From Gemmatimonadota bacterium (GTDB taxonomy: Bacteria > Gemmatimonadota > Gemmatimonadetes > Palauibacterales > Palauibacteraceae): a stretch of 64,000 nucleotides of DNA. The translations under genes were made by a program, and so were the position numbers. Below are positions 27,149 to 35,642 of the stretch, one piece after another. The notes beneath the pieces are model-generated. The model did not search any database. It was not told the origin of the DNA and saw only the letters and a list, made by a program, of their open reading frames with translations. Location of the stretch: contig JAJCZV010000062.1 of the NCBI GenBank assembly GCA_029262175.1, positions 1-64,000 of the forward strand, given 5' to 3'. Each line of letters begins with the position of its first letter. Positions within the stretch are counted from its first letter, which is position 1.

Positions 27149-27861
27149 GTACCGGCAGCTCGAGTGCCGGCAGTAGGATCTTGGTCGTCGAGGACAACGC
27201 CAATCTCGCGTTGGCCCTCGAACGCAGCCTGGAAAGCGATGGTCACCGCGTGCAAATCGTCGACCGAGGTGATCAGGTGGCCGACGTCGTCCGTGGCGGC
27301 GACATCGATCTCGTGGTGTTGGATTTGATGCTCCCGGGCCTCGACGGCTTCGGGGTTCTGCGGGCGCTGCGCGAAGACGGGGTGGACACGCCCGTCCTCA
27401 TCCTGTCTGCCCGGGGAGAGGACGTGGACAAGGTGCAGGGATTTCGTCTCGGCGCGGACGACTACGTAGTGAAACCGGTGGGATTGGTGGAACTGCTCCT
27501 GCGGGTCCGCGCGATTCTCCGCCGAACCGGAGGCGTTGAGGCACCAGCGCCGGGTGCCCGCCATACGGTGGGAGAGCTGACGATCGACGTCGGTGCACGA
27601 ACGGTACACAGAGGCACCACCGCGATCGAAACGACGCCCCTCGAGTTCGCGCTCTTGGTCCGTCTGCTCCAGAACCGCGGCCAAGCCGTAAGTCGGGAGC
27701 AGCTCCTGGCCGACGTGTGGGGGTTTCCGGATCCGAACCGCGTCCGTACTCGGACGATCGACACACATATCGCGACGTTGCGCGCGAAGCTGGAGTCCGA
27801 CCCGACTGCGCCCCGTCTGATCCTGACGGTTCGCAAAGTCGGATACCGAATCGACGCGTGA
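27145..27861 (+). CDS. OmpR/PhoB-family response regulator, TTG start
   Basis: 238 residues. The receiver domain has Asp60 in LVVLDLMLPGLDG and Lys110 in DDYVVKP. The C-terminal winged helix (about 140-238) contains VSREQLLADVWGF and RTIDTHIATLRAKLE, the recognition region of the PhoB group, ending VRKVGYRIDA. The TTG start overlaps the kinase stop by four bases (TTGA), and no other in-frame start lies nearby. It pairs with the kinase upstream. The convergent beta-lactamase-like gene begins 34 bases after its stop. Confidence 0.93.
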   Translation: MSTGSSSAGSRILVVEDNANLALALERSLESDGHRVQIVDRGDQVADVVRGGDIDLVVLDLMLPGLDGFGVLRALREDGVDTPVLILSARGEDVDKVQGFRLGADDYVVKPVGLVELLLRVRAILRRTGGVEAPAPGARHTVGELTIDVGARTVHRGTTAIETTPLEFALLVRLLQNRGQAVSREQLLADVWGFPDPNRVRTRTIDTHIATLRAKLESDPTAPRLILTVRKVGYRIDA

Positions 27862-27895
27862 AGGTTCGGGGCCGCGCCGCCCGCCGCCGTCGGCC

Positions 27896-29020
27896 TTAGG
27901 CGGAGCAGGAAGCGCCGACGGATGGCCAGGGCGCGCTGGCGGTAGCAACGCCCCCGTATTCCTCGCCAAAATAGTCGTAGAGCAGGCGCGTCATTTCCGC
28001 GATCGTGCGTTCCCGTCTCCACGTCGTGCTACGTAGCGTATTCACGAAGGTCGAAACGACGAGGTGTCCGGCCCCGCCGGGCAGTTTGATGATTCCCACG
28101 TCGTTGATCGCGCCGCCCATCGTACCCGTTTTGTGAGCTACCGATGTAGCGGCCGGAAGCAGTCCCTTCATCCGACGAGGCCCCGATCGCGAACTCGACA
28201 TCACGTCGAGCATCCAGTCCCGAGACTCTGGGCTGAGGCCGGTGCCGTCGTGCACACGTGCGAGCAAGTCGGTCATGCCATTGGGCGTGGCCGTGTCGCG
28301 TGGATCACTCCCGTACCTCTCGCGTGCCGCGTCTCGATACGTCTGTGGGAGCGCGTCGCGCATCCGAAAATATTGATATCGGTACAGCTCACTCTCGGGA
28401 ATCGTGTCCGACAAGCCCACCAAGTCCGCAAAGGTCCGCGCCTCGGACCGGTCGACCTCGACTCCGGTTACCCCCAACTCGCGGACCCTGCGGGTCGCCG
28501 CGACCGGCCCTCCCGACATGTTGAGGATCAGGTCGGTCGCCGTGTTGTCGGAACTCCGCAACATCATCGCAAACAGGCTGTCCACCCTGCGGGTCACCGC
28601 CCGTCCGCCCGACCAAGCCGCCAGCGGGCTATGCCCGGGCCGGAACTGTTGCGGTGTGATCCGGATCGATTCGGTGGGGTCGATTTCGGCCGCATCGACC
28701 CGACGCAGGAACTCGAGCGCCATCGGGACCTTGGACACACTGGCCATCGGGAATCGACGGTCTCCGTTCAGGGCCACCCGGGTGCCCGACTCGATGTGAA
28801 GGGCAGACACGCCGACCTCACCTCCGACGCGACGCGCAATCCTCTGCAGTCCCTCTTGGATGGAATCGGGAACGACACACGCGTGCGACTCGGCTGGGAA
28901 CGACGATGGATCTGGAGTTTGAGCGGAAAGGTCTGAGGCGAAACAAACGCAAGCGAGAGATAGGAGGACGGGCATCCTCTTGCCGACAACGGTATCGAGA
29001 TGCGTTCCTCTGCGATTCAT
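27896..29020 (-). CDS. Secreted class A beta-lactamase-like serine hydrolase
   Basis: 374 residues from the ATG at 29020 (GGGGCGAGG just before it); the frame extends to a TTG at 29107. A signal sequence ends near FASDLSA-QT. All class A signatures are visible: Ser94-x-x-Lys97 (SVSK), Ser157-Asp158-Asn159 (SDN), a Glu193 in DRSEARTF where the usual ExxLN loop lies, a DTATP motif and Lys297-Thr-Gly (HKTGTMGG). About 45 extra residues separate the Glu loop from DTATP. The Asn of ExxLN is absent, so deacylation of beta-lactams may be poor. It could be a beta-lactamase or a peptidoglycan or peptide hydrolase of the same fold. Confidence 0.85.
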   Translation of the reverse strand: MNRRGTHLDTVVGKRMPVLLSLACVCFASDLSAQTPDPSSFPAESHACVVPDSIQEGLQRIARRVGGEVGVSALHIESGTRVALNGDRRFPMASVSKVPMALEFLRRVDAAEIDPTESIRITPQQFRPGHSPLAAWSGGRAVTRRVDSLFAMMLRSSDNTATDLILNMSGGPVAATRRVRELGVTGVEVDRSEARTFADLVGLSDTIPESELYRYQYFRMRDALPQTYRDAARERYGSDPRDTATPNGMTDLLARVHDGTGLSPESRDWMLDVMSSSRSGPRRMKGLLPAATSVAHKTGTMGGAINDVGIIKLPGGAGHLVVSTFVNTLRSTTWRRERTIAEMTRLLYDYFGEEYGGVATASAPWPSVGASCSA

Positions 29021-29255
29021 CCTCGCCCCAGGTCTCGCGTTTCGCCCCTTCATGTCGTCAGAACAGCAAACCGGCTCGAACCGTTGCCTACCGATCAGGC
29101 GATCCAAGCCCCGCCCCCGCCGTCACATAGGAGATCAGGCCCGTCCCATTTCGGCGTGACAGGTCGCAGATCTCGCGCCAGCCGTTCACTTAGCCTAATC
29201 TGGGGCCTGTAGAGTCCCCATCCAAGCCCCGAACGTTTGATTCTGGAGGTTCCCC

Positions 29256-29717
29256 ATGCGTTGCCCACTCTCGCACTTCGTGGTTCTCACGTCGCTCGTC
29301 GGCTCCGTCGGCTGCGGTAGTGCGGATGACGGGAACACACGGTCGGACCCCGAGCCCGAAGTGTCGACGTCTCCCGCCATCACCGTGCGTGTCGTCTCCC
29401 CTCAGGAGGGTGCCCAGGTCGGACCTGACGTACGCGTGGTCTTGGAGACGACCGGCATCGAGATCGTGCCGATCTCGCCGCCAACGCCGGGGACGGGACA
29501 CCACCATCTGTACCTCGATACCGATGTAGGGTCTTTTTCAGAGCTGATCCCCGCCGGCAATCCGATGATCGTCCACAAGGGCGATGGGAGCACCGAGCAC
29601 GTGTTCGAAGGCTTGGCGCCGGGTCCCCATCGAATCATCGCGTTGGTGGCGAATCCCGCCCACATCCCTCTGGATCCGCCGGTCGCGGATACCGTCAACT
29701 TCACGGTCGGGAACTAG
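29256..29717 (+). CDS. DUF4399 domain lipoprotein
   Basis: 153 residues. The lipobox is GSVGC with Cys20. The single domain matches DUF4399: a VSPQEGAQVGPDVRV strand, a TGHHHLYLD histidine cluster, then KGDGSTEHVFEGLAPGPHRI and HIPLDPPVADTVNFTV. GGAGG lies six bases before the ATG. The function of the family is unknown; the His cluster may bind metal. It diverges from the beta-lactamase-like gene and is convergent with the amidohydrolase, whose stop is two bases away. Confidence 0.85.
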   Translation: MRCPLSHFVVLTSLVGSVGCGSADDGNTRSDPEPEVSTSPAITVRVVSPQEGAQVGPDVRVVLETTGIEIVPISPPTPGTGHHHLYLDTDVGSFSELIPAGNPMIVHKGDGSTEHVFEGLAPGPHRIIALVANPAHIPLDPPVADTVNFTVGN

Positions 29718-29718
29718 T

Positions 29719-31029
29719 TCAGGCGCGCTCGTCGTCCAGGGCCAGCAAGGTCCGCAGCAGGACGTTGCTCCCCGCCTCGACTTGGGCGGGCGTCGTCGAC
29801 TCGAGCGGGGAATGGCTGATCCCGTCGAGGCTCGGCACGAAAATCATCCCGACGGGCGCGAGGAGCGCGACGCTTTGCGCATCGTGACCCGCGCCGCTGG
29901 GCATCCGCAGAGGTTTCAGGTCGAGGCGGACGGCTTCGCGTTCGATGAGGTCGCGTAGCCGGGGAGCCGTGGGCGCCGCGCGACTTTCGTAGAACTGTTC
30001 CACATCAACCGTGGTCGCCGTTTCGTCCGCGATCTGTCGCGCCTCGCGTTCGATCGCCTGGAACACCTGGTCGATTTTCCTCATCTCCAAGTCACGAATC
30101 TCGAGACTGAAGGTCACGCGACCCGGGATGACGTTCGGGGCGCCGGGCTCGGCTTGGAGCCGCCCGACCGTCGCCACGTGTCGGCCGGGAAGCTCGAGCG
30201 CGACGCGCTGGACCGATGTGATCATTTGCGCGGCCGCGACCATGGCGTCTTGCCGCTGGTCCATCGGTGTCGTGCCGGCGTGATTGGCGAAACCGTTCAC
30301 GGTCAGCGTCCAGCGCTTGATCCCGACGATCCCCTCGACCACGCCGATGTCCAGTCCACGTCGATCCAGTACGAAGCCCTGCTCGATGTGAAGCTCGAGG
30401 TAGGCCGCTATGCTCGCGGGACTGCGGATCGCGGCGCCTAGATCGGAGAGATCGCCGCCCAAACGATGCGTACCCTCGCCGATCGTGTACCCGCTCGCGG
30501 TCATGAGGTCGAGCTCTGCGGGTCTCACCTCGCCCGCGATGGCCCGGCTCCCCGTCTTACCACCTTCCTCGTTGGCCCACACCACGAACTCCAGCGGGTG
30601 CCGGGTGGTGTGGTCGGCGTCGACCAAGGTGGCAAACACTTCGAGGGCGCCCATCGAGCCGACTTGTCCGTCGAAGCTTCCGCCCTCGGGGACCGAGTCG
30701 ATGTGCGAGCCCAGCAGCAGTGGCGGGAGCGATGCGTCGGTTCCGACCCGTCGACCGATGAGATTGCCTCCCAGGTCGACCGAAACGTTCAGACCCAATT
30801 CGACCAATCGGTCGACCAACCAGACGCGCGCCGCCAGGTCTTGGTCGCTGTACGCGAGACGGGTGGTTCCCGTGGGAGAGGCGCTGAACCGCTGTAGGTA
30901 GGCAAGTGCATCCGCGAGCCGCCGCGCGTCGACCAACAGATCAGGGGCGGCCTGGGTCAACCGGCGGATCACCGTCTTGGCGCCCGCAGCGGCGCCGACC
31001 ACGAGTCGAGCGAAGTCTCTGCGTCGCAC
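29719..31029 (-). CDS. M20-family Zn-dependent amidohydrolase (allantoate/N-carbamoyl-amino-acid hydrolase type)
   Basis: 436 residues with a GTG start. The N-terminus (MRRRDFARLVVGAAAGA) resembles a Tat or Sec export signal, which is unusual for this normally cytoplasmic family. Metal-site motifs are LLLGSHIDSVPEGGSFDG (His109, Asp120), WANEEGGKTGSR (Glu154-155) and ELHIEQGFVLD. The dimerisation domain reads HAGTTPMDQRQDAM. Relatives cleave N-carbamoyl groups in purine or pyrimidine breakdown. The DUF4159 gene is 3 bases upstream on the same strand, suggesting one operon. Confidence 0.9.
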   Translation of the reverse strand: MRRRDFARLVVGAAAGAKTVIRRLTQAAPDLLVDARRLADALAYLQRFSASPTGTTRLAYSDQDLAARVWLVDRLVELGLNVSVDLGGNLIGRRVGTDASLPPLLLGSHIDSVPEGGSFDGQVGSMGALEVFATLVDADHTTRHPLEFVVWANEEGGKTGSRAIAGEVRPAELDLMTASGYTIGEGTHRLGGDLSDLGAAIRSPASIAAYLELHIEQGFVLDRRGLDIGVVEGIVGIKRWTLTVNGFANHAGTTPMDQRQDAMVAAAQMITSVQRVALELPGRHVATVGRLQAEPGAPNVIPGRVTFSLEIRDLEMRKIDQVFQAIEREARQIADETATTVDVEQFYESRAAPTAPRLRDLIEREAVRLDLKPLRMPSGAGHDAQSVALLAPVGMIFVPSLDGISHSPLESTTPAQVEAGSNVLLRTLLALDDERA

Positions 31030-31032
31030 CTG

Positions 31033-31878
31033 TTAGTGAGAAAGCGCGTAGATGATGTAGTTGATCGCGAGTTCGTAGGCGTAGTTCGATCGGTCGATGG
31101 GGTAGTAGGGGTTCTCCGACCACTCCCAGGCGTCGCCCAGATCGGTGTTCCAGTTGATCACGACCATCAGCTCATCGTGGTCGTCAAAAATCCCGAAGAT
31201 CTGAGGGAGGCAGCCCCGACACTCTTCGTAGGGGGGACCTCGCATACCGCTCCCGAGATTGGGTACGGTCAAAACCTCATCGATATCATAGAACTGGTGG
31301 AAGATGGGATGATCCATGGGAATCTCCCGGATCTTTCGATCCGGCAGAACCAAAGACATCTGATATCGCAGGTTTTCGAACGCTCGCGTGCCCCAGAAAT
31401 CGTCGACGACCAGAAATCCCCCTGCCTCGAGATAGCCTCGTAGCCCCTCGATCTCTGCGGGGTTCAGGCTCATACCGCCGATCTCGAGCATGTAGAGAAA
31501 CGGATAGCGTCGTAGTTCCGGGTCATCGAGTGCGACCGGATTCTCGCTACCGTGGGCATCGAGAAGCGTCAGCAACCGCTGGAGTACAAAGAGGAATTGA
31601 CGATCGGCCTTCGGGAAGTCCACGGCCCAAGAGCCCCTTCGCCACCCGCTCGTGTAGATGGCTCGTGTGAAATAGAAATCGCGTCCCCACTCGGGGCGCT
31701 GTTGAACAAGCTGCTCGAGTTGGTCGACGTAGAGGATCTCCTCATCGGTCGCCTCGGGACGCGAGGACTCGATCCGGGCCTCGACCGATGCGGGAGCGGA
31801 AATCGGAGTTGCTCCGACCGTGCCGAGTGTCGCGCCCAGCGCGATCATGAAACCAAGCTTCTTCGGGAACCAGCGCAT
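31033..31878 (-). CDS. DUF4159 domain protein, exported
   Basis: 281 residues from the ATG at 31878, chosen because it gives a normal signal sequence (MRWFPKKLGFMIALGATLG). A GTG at 31974 is an alternative with a better ribosome binding site (AAGGGG). The mature part has FYFTRAIYTSGWRRGSWAVDFPKADRQFL, then YMLEIGG and a FLVVDDFWGTRAFENL segment, all characteristic of DUF4159. Two Cys (ECRGC) sit near the C-terminal third. Family function is unknown; it often occurs near MoxR/BatA-type genes, which are absent here. Confidence 0.83.
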   Translation of the reverse strand: MRWFPKKLGFMIALGATLGTVGATPISAPASVEARIESSRPEATDEEILYVDQLEQLVQQRPEWGRDFYFTRAIYTSGWRRGSWAVDFPKADRQFLFVLQRLLTLLDAHGSENPVALDDPELRRYPFLYMLEIGGMSLNPAEIEGLRGYLEAGGFLVVDDFWGTRAFENLRYQMSLVLPDRKIREIPMDHPIFHQFYDIDEVLTVPNLGSGMRGPPYEECRGCLPQIFGIFDDHDELMVVINWNTDLGDAWEWSENPYYPIDRSNYAYELAINYIIYALSH

Positions 31879-32018
31879 TCTGAAACGAGACGGCACGCGG
31901 GTCGCTACGTCAACGTCTTCTTCGCTTCTAAGCCGCTCCATCTCGACGCGGCTGCACACCATGCGTAGACTCACCCGCCCCTTGTTTCGGAAACCCTCCC
32001 AGTCAAATACGGAGGCGA

Positions 32019-32831
32019 ATGGACGGCGATCACGCAGTCGGCTTGAGCCTCGAAGGCGTCACGCTCCGTTTTGGCGGTGTGACGGCCTTGAAGGGGGTCG
32101 CGCTCGAGGTCCACGCCGGAGAGCTGCTCGCGCTGATCGGTCCGAACGGAGCGGGGAAGACGAGCATCCTCAATTGCGTGTCGGGCCTCTATCGCCCTCA
32201 GAGCGGGTCGATCACCCTCCAGAGCCGCGGAGGGCGGCGGATTCCGCTGCACGACCTCGCACCGCACCAAATCGCGCGTCTCGGGATTGCGCGCACATTC
32301 CAGAACATCGAGTTGTTCGCGCACATGACGGTGCTCGACAACCTCATGCTGGGGCGCCACGTCCACATGGCTGGCGGCGTGATCTCGGGAGGTCTGTTCT
32401 GGGGCAAGCAGCGAGCCATCGAGATCGAAAACCGAGTGCGGGTCGAAGCGGTCATCGATTTCATGAACCTGGAGTCGATCAGACGCGCGACCGTCGGCAG
32501 CCTGCCCTACGGAAAGCAGAAGCTGGTCGAGCTGGCGCGCGCGCTGGCCCTCGATCCTCAGATCCTTCTGCTCGATGAGCCCATGGCCGGGATGAATACC
32601 GAGGAGAAGGAGTCGATGGCTCGGTTCATCCTCGACGCCCACGAGGAGTGGGGGGTGACTCCCGTCATGATCGACCACGATATGGATGTGGTCATGGACA
32701 TCGCGGATCGAGTCGTCGTGCTCGATTTCGGGGCCGTCCTGGCCGTCGGGAGCCCTGAAGAAATTCGCGAGAATCCGAAGGTGATCGAGGCGTACCTCGG
32801 TCAAGAGTTCGGCGGGGAGGGAGGAGGCTAG
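32019..32831 (+). CDS. livG: Liv-type ABC transporter ATP-binding protein (LivG)
   Basis: 270 residues. Walker A GPNGAGKT is at 41-48; the signature is LPYGKQKLVE, a common LivG variant of LSGGQ, and Walker B ILLLDEPMAGMN. The C-terminal IAEAYLG-like end (KVIEAYLGQEF) is also typical. LivG and LivF together energise HAAT-family importers for branched-chain amino acids, amides or carboxylic acids. It opens a seven-gene strand run (32019-39991) and its stop overlaps the GTG of the following CoA ligase, so the importer and the ligase are co-translated. Confidence 0.93.
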   Translation: MDGDHAVGLSLEGVTLRFGGVTALKGVALEVHAGELLALIGPNGAGKTSILNCVSGLYRPQSGSITLQSRGGRRIPLHDLAPHQIARLGIARTFQNIELFAHMTVLDNLMLGRHVHMAGGVISGGLFWGKQRAIEIENRVRVEAVIDFMNLESIRRATVGSLPYGKQKLVELARALALDPQILLLDEPMAGMNTEEKESMARFILDAHEEWGVTPVMIDHDMDVVMDIADRVVVLDFGAVLAVGSPEEIRENPKVIEAYLGQEFGGEGGG

Positions 32832-34765
32832 TGGTGCAGCCCTCGGCCGGGGTCACCCTGCCCGGCCTCCTCCTCGAGCAGGCTCGAATCAGGCCGCAGG
32901 CCACGGCGCTTCGTGCGAAGGTGCTCGGCATCTGGCAGTCTACGTCGTGGTCGGAGTACGCCGCGCGCGTGAGTCGGTTCGCGATGGGGCTTCGCGCGCT
33001 TGGCCTGCAGCCGGGCGATCGAATCGCCGTGGTGGGAGACAATCGACCCGAGTGGGTGATCGCAGAACTCGGGGCGCAGGCAGTCGGTGTCTTGCCGATG
33101 GGCATGTACCAAGACGCCGTTGCGACCGAGCTCGCACACCTGCTCACGGCCTCCGAGGCGCGGCTGGTTGTCGCCGAGGATCAGGAACAGGTCGACAAGC
33201 TGCTCGAGATTCGCGAACACCTCCCCCACCTCGAGTACATCGTGTTTTACGAGCCGAAGGGTTTGAGTGCGTACGAAGCGCCGGGGCTGCTCGGATTCCC
33301 GGAAGTCGAGCAAAAAGGCAACGATCATCTCGTGGACGATCCCGAAGCGTTCGAGCGAGCCGTCGCCGCGATCAAACCCGAGGATACCGCGCTCCTCTGC
33401 ACGACATCGGGAACCACGAGTCGCCCCAAACTCGCGATGCTGTCGCACGGCAACCTCCTCAGCATGGCCGAACAGCTTCAACGAGTGGATGCGATGGCCG
33501 TCGAGGACGACTTCGTGTCCATCCTCCCGCTGGCCTGGGTCGGCGAACAAATGGTCGCGGTATCTTGCGCACTGACCGTTGGATTCACGGTGAACTTTCC
33601 GGAGGAGGCGGGCACCGCTCGTCAGGATCTCCGGGAGATCGGACCGCAAGTGATGTTCTCACCTCCGCGGATCTGGGAGACGCTCGTTTCGGACGTCCAA
33701 GTGATGACGAACGACACCACGCGACTCAAACGGCGTGTTTTCGATTGGGCGTATCGGGTGGGTGAAGCGAGCGCCGACGCGCGTTTCGAAGGTCGTGTGC
33801 CCGCACGCGCGCTGCGTCTGAAACGACGGCTCGCGGAGTGGTGTGCGCTCCACTCCATCAAGGACCAATTGGGACTGAGTCGGATCCGGCACGCGTACAC
33901 GGGCGGCGCATCGTTGGGTCCTGATGTCTTCCGCTTTTACCACGCCCTGGGCATCAACCTCAAACAGATCTACGGCCAGACCGAGGTCGCGGGGATCTCG
34001 GTCTTACACCGCGATGGCGATGTGAGCTTTCAGACCGTGGGGAAGCCGCTGCCGGAGACGGAGATTCGACTTGCGGACGACGGCGAGATCCTCGCGCGCG
34101 GCCCATCGGTGTTTCAAGGGTATTTCCGAGACCCGGATGCCACTGCTCTCACGCTGGAGGACGGCTGGCTTCATTCGGGCGACGCCGGCTATCTCAACGA
34201 AGCGGGGCACCTCGTTGTCGTCGATCGGCTCAAGGATGTCATGATTCTCTCCGACGGGACCACGTTCTCGCCGCAGTTTATCGAAAACAAACTCAAGTTC
34301 AGTCCGTATGTTGGCGAGGCCGTGGTTTTCGGCGGCGAGACGGCCGATGTCAGTGGGATCATCGCGATCGATTTCGAGAACGTCGGTCAGTGGGCGGAGA
34401 AGCACGAGGTCACGTACACCACGTTCGCCGATCTCTCTCAGAAAGATGGCGTCTATGCGCTGGTTCGGTCACACGTCGAATCGATCAACCTCGACATCCC
34501 CTTGGCCGCTCGAATACGACGTTTTCTGCTTATCCACAAGGAACTACACGCGGACGATGCAGAGCTTACGCGGACGCGAAAGGTCCGACGCGGTTTCGTC
34601 GCGGAACGATTCCGAGATCTCATTGCGGCCCTCAACTCCACTGCGGACGCGGTCACGGTCGAGATGGAGATCCAGTACCAAGACGGTCGTAGCGCCACGG
34701 TGGGACACGAGCTTCGTATAGAGTCGATGCCGGCGCGAGCCGCAGCCGCGGACGAGGAGGGATAG
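32831..34765 (+). CDS. AMP-dependent acyl-CoA synthetase inserted in the Liv operon
   Basis: 644 residues, GTG start (32831 or 32834) overlapping the livG stop. The nucleotide loop reads CTTSGTTSRPKLAMLSHGN, with Ser where the family usually has Gly (TSGTTGxPK). Further motifs are IYGQTEVAG, WLHSGDAGYLNEAGHLVVVDRLKD and a C-terminal catalytic Lys in TRTRKVRRG. Size and motifs fit long-chain acyl-CoA synthetases of the FadD15/FACL type. It forms CoA thioesters from a carboxylic acid and ATP. Its place between livG and livH suggests that the acid imported by this transporter is its substrate. Confidence 0.92.
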   Translation: MVQPSAGVTLPGLLLEQARIRPQATALRAKVLGIWQSTSWSEYAARVSRFAMGLRALGLQPGDRIAVVGDNRPEWVIAELGAQAVGVLPMGMYQDAVATELAHLLTASEARLVVAEDQEQVDKLLEIREHLPHLEYIVFYEPKGLSAYEAPGLLGFPEVEQKGNDHLVDDPEAFERAVAAIKPEDTALLCTTSGTTSRPKLAMLSHGNLLSMAEQLQRVDAMAVEDDFVSILPLAWVGEQMVAVSCALTVGFTVNFPEEAGTARQDLREIGPQVMFSPPRIWETLVSDVQVMTNDTTRLKRRVFDWAYRVGEASADARFEGRVPARALRLKRRLAEWCALHSIKDQLGLSRIRHAYTGGASLGPDVFRFYHALGINLKQIYGQTEVAGISVLHRDGDVSFQTVGKPLPETEIRLADDGEILARGPSVFQGYFRDPDATALTLEDGWLHSGDAGYLNEAGHLVVVDRLKDVMILSDGTTFSPQFIENKLKFSPYVGEAVVFGGETADVSGIIAIDFENVGQWAEKHEVTYTTFADLSQKDGVYALVRSHVESINLDIPLAARIRRFLLIHKELHADDAELTRTRKVRRGFVAERFRDLIAALNSTADAVTVEMEIQYQDGRSATVGHELRIESMPARAAAADEEG

Positions 34766-34769
34766 TCCG

Positions 34770-35642
34770 GTGGACGCCTTTCTCCAACTGACCGTCGCCG
34801 GCCTGAGCACCGGGATGATTTATGCGCTCGTGGCTGTAGGGTTCGTCGTCATCTACAAAGCCTCCGATGTGATCAACTTCGCGCAGGGCGATCTGCTCCT
34901 CTTCGGCACCTACTTGATCTTCTTCAACATCGTCCAGCTGGGTCTGCCCTGGACCGTCGGTGTCGTCATCACCGTGATCATAGCCGCCGGAATCGGGCTT
35001 CTGATCGAGCGAACGGTATTGCGACCGCTCATCGGTGAGCCCGTGATCTCGATGATCATGGTGACGATCGGACTGTCTAGCGTCCTTCGCGCACTCACGA
35101 ACGCCCTGTGGGGACCCCAGCCGCGCGCGTTCCCGCCGTTTCTTCCGGGCGGCGAGGTATCGATCGGGACGGCAACGGTTGCGGCGGATCGCCTGGTTGC
35201 GATTCCCCTGGCACTCGGACTCTTGGCGCTGCTTGCCCTCTTCTTCCGGTACGCGCGCGACGGGATCGCGATGCGAGCCATCGCGGACGATCAGCTGGCG
35301 GCTCTCAGTATGGGGATCAGCATCCCGCGTGTGTTTGCCGTCGCGTGGGGATTGTCGGCGGTCACGGCAGCTGTGGGCGGGATGATGCTGGGTAATATCG
35401 TGGGCGTCAGTCCAAGCATCGCGGCGGTCGGGCTGCGCGTGTTCCCCGTCGTGATCCTCGGCGGCCTGGACTCGATCGGCGGCGCCATCGTCGGAGGCGC
35501 GATCATCGGGTTGCTGGAGGTCTATACCGGTGGATATATCGGCCACGGCCTCAACTTGATCGTGCCGTACATCGTCCTGATTCTCGTCCTGATGGTCCGG
35601 CCCTACGGGTTGTTCGGGAAGGAGGTCATCGAGCGCGTATGA
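34770..35642 (+). CDS. livH: Liv-type ABC transporter permease (LivH)
   Basis: 290 residues, almost wholly hydrophobic with about eight membrane segments. GTG start; GAGGAGGG at the end of the ligase gene serves as ribosome binding site. Family motifs include AVGFVVIYKASDVINFAQGDLL near the N-terminus and GGLDSIGGAIVGGAIIGLLE near the end. It forms the translocation pathway with LivM; its stop overlaps the livM start (ATGA). Confidence 0.94.
   Translation: MDAFLQLTVAGLSTGMIYALVAVGFVVIYKASDVINFAQGDLLLFGTYLIFFNIVQLGLPWTVGVVITVIIAAGIGLLIERTVLRPLIGEPVISMIMVTIGLSSVLRALTNALWGPQPRAFPPFLPGGEVSIGTATVAADRLVAIPLALGLLALLALFFRYARDGIAMRAIADDQLAALSMGISIPRVFAVAWGLSAVTAAVGGMMLGNIVGVSPSIAAVGLRVFPVVILGGLDSIGGAIVGGAIIGLLEVYTGGYIGHGLNLIVPYIVLILVLMVRPYGLFGKEVIERV

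Noticed and set aside
26866..27969. Minus-strand open frame across the kinase/regulator junction
   Set aside because: It is antisense to two well-supported genes and shows no protein family features.
34653..35546. Minus-strand open frame opposite livH
   Set aside because: Asp/Arg-rich mirror of a hydrophobic permease, as expected for antisense of membrane proteins.
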